Origin: Caulobacter vibrioides
Lineage (GTDB): Bacteria > Pseudomonadota > Alphaproteobacteria > Caulobacterales > Caulobacteraceae
Assembly (NCBI GenBank): GCA_001449105.1
Contig: LNIY01000092.1
Span: 1-43,341 of the forward strand
Length of the DNA: 43,341 bases
Direction: 5' to 3'
In this document: positions 41,358 through 43,341 of the stretch, in pieces
How the letters are laid out: each line of letters opens with the position of its first letter
How positions within the stretch are numbered: position 1 is the first letter of the stretch
Program-made: the position numbers and the translations under genes
Notes under the pieces: generated by a model
What the model was told of the DNA's origin: nothing
Seen by the model: only the letters and a program-made list of their open reading frames with translations
The model's database searches: none

Positions 41358-41537
41358 ATGGCCCACAAGTTCCTGATCAAGAAGAACAAGGCTGGCGAGT
41401 TCGTCGCCTACTTCACCTACAACGGCGAGAGCATCTTCTGGACCGAAGGCTACGCCTCCAAGGCGTCGGCCAAGAACGCCATCGAGTCGATCAAGAAGAA
41501 CGGCCCCGCCGCCGAGGTCGACGACCAGACCGACTGA
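41358..41537 (+). CDS. YegP-like DUF1508 small protein
   Basis: A 59-aa protein with one DUF1508 unit: AGEFVAYFTYNGESIFWTEGY and SKASAKNAIESIKKNG. E. coli YegP has two such repeats; single-unit forms are common. The ATG at 41358 has GGGAG upstream. The fold is a small alpha-beta unit of unknown role. It is followed 91 bp later by the short-chain dehydrogenase. Confidence 0.88.
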   Translation: MAHKFLIKKNKAGEFVAYFTYNGESIFWTEGYASKASAKNAIESIKKNGPAAEVDDQTD

Positions 41538-41628
41538 AGCGTGCGACTGACGCACGCGTGAACTTGACCCCTCCCCGTCGATCGCTGTCTGATCGGCGAT
41601 AATGAACAACAACGACGGGGAGGCGGAC

Positions 41629-42423
41629 ATGTCGGCTCGCAAGGCCATCTTCATCACCGGCGCGGCCAGCGGCATCGGCCTGGCCAGCGCCAGGCGCTTT
41701 TCGGCCGAGGGCTGGTTCGTGGGCCTGTCGGACATCGACGAGCCCGGCCTTTCCCGCGCCCTGGCCGAGATCGGCCCCGCCAACGGCTCCATCCATCCCC
41801 TGGACGTGCGCGACCGGCAGGCCTGGGCGCCCGCCCTCTTCGCCTTCGTCGAGCGGTCCGGCGGCCGGCTGGACGTGCTGTTCAACAACGCCGGCGTCGC
41901 CCGGTTCGGCCCCTTCTCGGAAAGCGACCCGCAGGGCGACGAGCTGATGCTGGCGGTCAATGTGCAGGGCGTGCTGAACGGCGCCCGGGCCGCCCTGCCT
42001 TTCCTGAAGGCCACGCCCGGCTCGCGGCTGGTCAACATGGCCTCGTGCGCGGGGATCTACGGCTCGCCGGGCCTGGCGGTCTATTCGGCCACCAAGTTCG
42101 CGGTGCGCGGGCTTTCCGAAGCGCTGGACGCCGAGTTCGCCGCCTTCGGGGTCGGCGTGGCCTGCGTGATGCCCTGGTTCGTCGAGACGCCGATCCTGCG
42201 CAACTCGCAGCCCGGCAAGAACGCCGACATGGGCGAGGAGCTGCGCAAGAGCGGCCTGCCCGTCTACGGCGTCGACGAGGCCGCGCAGACGGTGTGGCAG
42301 GCGGCCCACGGCCGCGAGCTCTATTACCTGGTGGGCAAGCGGGCCAGGCAGATGCGCCTCATGGCCCGCCTGGCCCCCGGGTTCCTCAGGAACCAGCTCC
42401 GGTCGCGATCACCGACGGCTTGA
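41629..42423 (+). CDS. Short-chain dehydrogenase/reductase
   Basis: A 264-aa SDR. Cofactor motif TGAASGIG (10-17), NNAG (86-89), catalytic Ser139, Tyr152 and Lys156 (VYSATKFAV). The Asp34 after the second strand (LSDIDE) favours NAD(H) over NADP(H). GGGGAGG lies 5 nt before ATG 41629, so the longer frame from 41602 is not used. The C-terminal tail (LMARLAPGFLRNQLRSR) resembles classical SDRs of unknown substrate. The stop lies 38 bp inside the convergent cell-wall hydrolase gene. Confidence 0.9.
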   Translation: MSARKAIFITGAASGIGLASARRFSAEGWFVGLSDIDEPGLSRALAEIGPANGSIHPLDVRDRQAWAPALFAFVERSGGRLDVLFNNAGVARFGPFSESDPQGDELMLAVNVQGVLNGARAALPFLKATPGSRLVNMASCAGIYGSPGLAVYSATKFAVRGLSEALDAEFAAFGVGVACVMPWFVETPILRNSQPGKNADMGEELRKSGLPVYGVDEAAQTVWQAAHGRELYYLVGKRARQMRLMARLAPGFLRNQLRSRSPTA

Positions 42424-43341
42424 CCGCGTCGGCCTTGTCGGCGGCGGTCTTGGCCGGGTGCATGGCCGGGGCCGAGGCCGGCTCGGGGCCGACCTTCTCC
42501 GGACCGCCCATGCCGCCTTCCCTGGCGATCGCCATCGCGCTGGCGACGTAGATCACCGGCTTGCCGTCGGCGCTGGGCGCCTGCGGCAGGGCCGTCAGGA
42601 CGGGCGCGTTGGGCAGGTCGTCGAGGGTCGACGGACGCGGCTTGTCGGTGAAGGCGCCCGGCGCGCCGGCGCGACCGCCGAAGCGGTAGAACACGTGCAT
42701 GCCCACCTGGGCGACGCGCATCAGGCGCGGACCCCAGTTCGGCGCGACGCCGGTGGTGTGGAAGTGGGTGGCCGAGCCGACCTCGGACATCACGCCGCCG
42801 GCCAGGGCGCGCGAGGCGACCTTGCGGGCGCGGGTCCAGGCGGCGCGCTCGCGGCCGGCGCGCATCGAGCCGTCGCAGGCGAAGCTGAACTGGCAGCCGG
42901 TGCGGGCCGAGGCGCCCTGGAACACGACGCCGCAGATCGACTTGGGGAACGAAGGGTGGCGTACGCGGTTTAATACGACTTGAGCCACCGCGGCCTGGCC
43001 GCTGGGCGTCTCGCCCCGGGCCTCGTAGTAGACGGCCTGGGCCAGGCACTCGAGTTCGCGCGAGCTTTCGAGGGCGTTGGCCAGGTGGAACGGCGCGGCG
43101 GCCGGATTGAAGGCGCCGCCGAGGCTGGCGCGCAGCAGGAGCGGCTTGTCGTCGGTCTTGTCGCCGCCGTTCTCGAGCCGAGCGGCGAGCAGCGAGGCCT
43201 GGCGGTCGCGCTGGGCGTCGCCGGCGACGGTATAGGGGTCATGGCGGCGGGCGATGGCGAGCGCCCCGGCGTCCATGCGCGACGCGGCCTGATGCAGCGC
43301 CGCTTCGGAGTAGCTCCCCGCGGCGCTGTCGGCCAGGCGCG
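42386..43341 (-). CDS. SleB/CwlJ-type cell wall hydrolase, 5' part beyond window edge
   Basis: A visible part of at least 318 codons runs without stop to the right edge, so the start is outside. The Hydrolase_2 (SleB/CwlJ) domain is plain: LECLAQAVYYEARGE with the catalytic Glu codon at 43022-43024, QAAVAQVVLNRVRHPSFP, GCQFSFACDGSM and SATHFHTTGVAPNWG. Such enzymes are lytic transglycosylases acting on peptidoglycan; in alphaproteobacteria they serve growth or division, not spore germination. The N-terminal part is Ala-rich and the C-terminal about 70 residues (after FYRFGGRAGAPGAF) are low-complexity. It overlaps the SDR gene at the 3' end by 38 bp. Confidence 0.9.
   Translation of the reverse strand, partial: RLADSAAGSYSEAALHQAASRMDAGALAIARRHDPYTVAGDAQRDRQASLLAARLENGGDKTDDKPLLLRASLGGAFNPAAAPFHLANALESSRELECLAQAVYYEARGETPSGQAAVAQVVLNRVRHPSFPKSICGVVFQGASARTGCQFSFACDGSMRAGRERAAWTRARKVASRALAGGVMSEVGSATHFHTTGVAPNWGPRLMRVAQVGMHVFYRFGGRAGAPGAFTDKPRPSTLDDLPNAPVLTALPQAPSADGKPVIYVASAMAIAREGGMGGPEKVGPEPASAPAMHPAKTAADKADAVKPSVIATGAGS

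Overview
The window is a GC-rich alphaproteobacterial chromosome segment that most resembles Caulobacter or a close Caulobacteraceae relative. The grounds are a PleC-type cell-fate histidine kinase beside aminopeptidase N, GANTC (CcrM-type) methylation sites ahead of pleC, a uronate pathway controlled by a LacI-type regulator, and dense palindromic intergenic repeats. I see no tRNA, rRNA, CRISPR array, insertion sequence or integrase. Strong codon bias gives long open frames opposite almost every real gene, and these were discarded.

Layout. 1-3599 (minus): an overlapping four-gene envelope operon (Sel1-repeat lipoprotein, right-handed beta-helix protein, small secreted protein, truncated lipoprotein). 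4036-5241 (plus): a visibly AT-richer solitary gene fusing a degenerate class III nucleotide-cyclase-like domain to a PLD-like domain; this is the clearest accessory gene. 5270-7773 (minus): paired acyl-CoA dehydrogenases. 7918-9299: a hypothetical protein and ompW, the latter with an FNR/FixK-type box. 9424-16110 (plus): pepN, pleC, a Gly-rich secreted protein and a VOC protein. 16291-20779: a SulP transporter with a hairpin-rich leader, and a secreted M14 peptidase.

21052-32616 is a sugar-acid region: eda-kdgK, ppc, kduD, kduI, uxaC, a divergent LacI regulator and uxaA. UxaC and UxaA handle hexuronates and altronate. KduI and KduD handle unsaturated-uronate products. Both branches give 2-keto-3-deoxygluconate (KDG), which KdgK and Eda convert to pyruvate and glyceraldehyde-3-phosphate. 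The reductase uxaB/uxuB and mannonate dehydratase uxuA are not in the window. Four operator-like sites with an ACCGGT core lie before eda (two), uxaC and uxaA, and probably define one LacI regulon. ppc sits inside this region, flanked by two copies of a 47-nt element whose helices show compensatory changes and which can form a pseudoknot or two alternative hairpins.

32797-43341: a beta-lactamase-fold serine hydrolase, an Ala-rich small lipoprotein, an M20-family protein lacking several metal ligands, an acyltransferase-3 membrane protein, a DODA-type dioxygenase, a divergent DJ-1/PfpI and GlxA-type regulator pair, a DUF1003 membrane protein, a YegP-like protein, a short-chain dehydrogenase, and a truncated SleB-type cell-wall hydrolase.

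At least four families of long palindromic intergenic repeats recur between genes, most often at gene ends. Functional calls rest on motifs read by eye. No database search or folding program was run.
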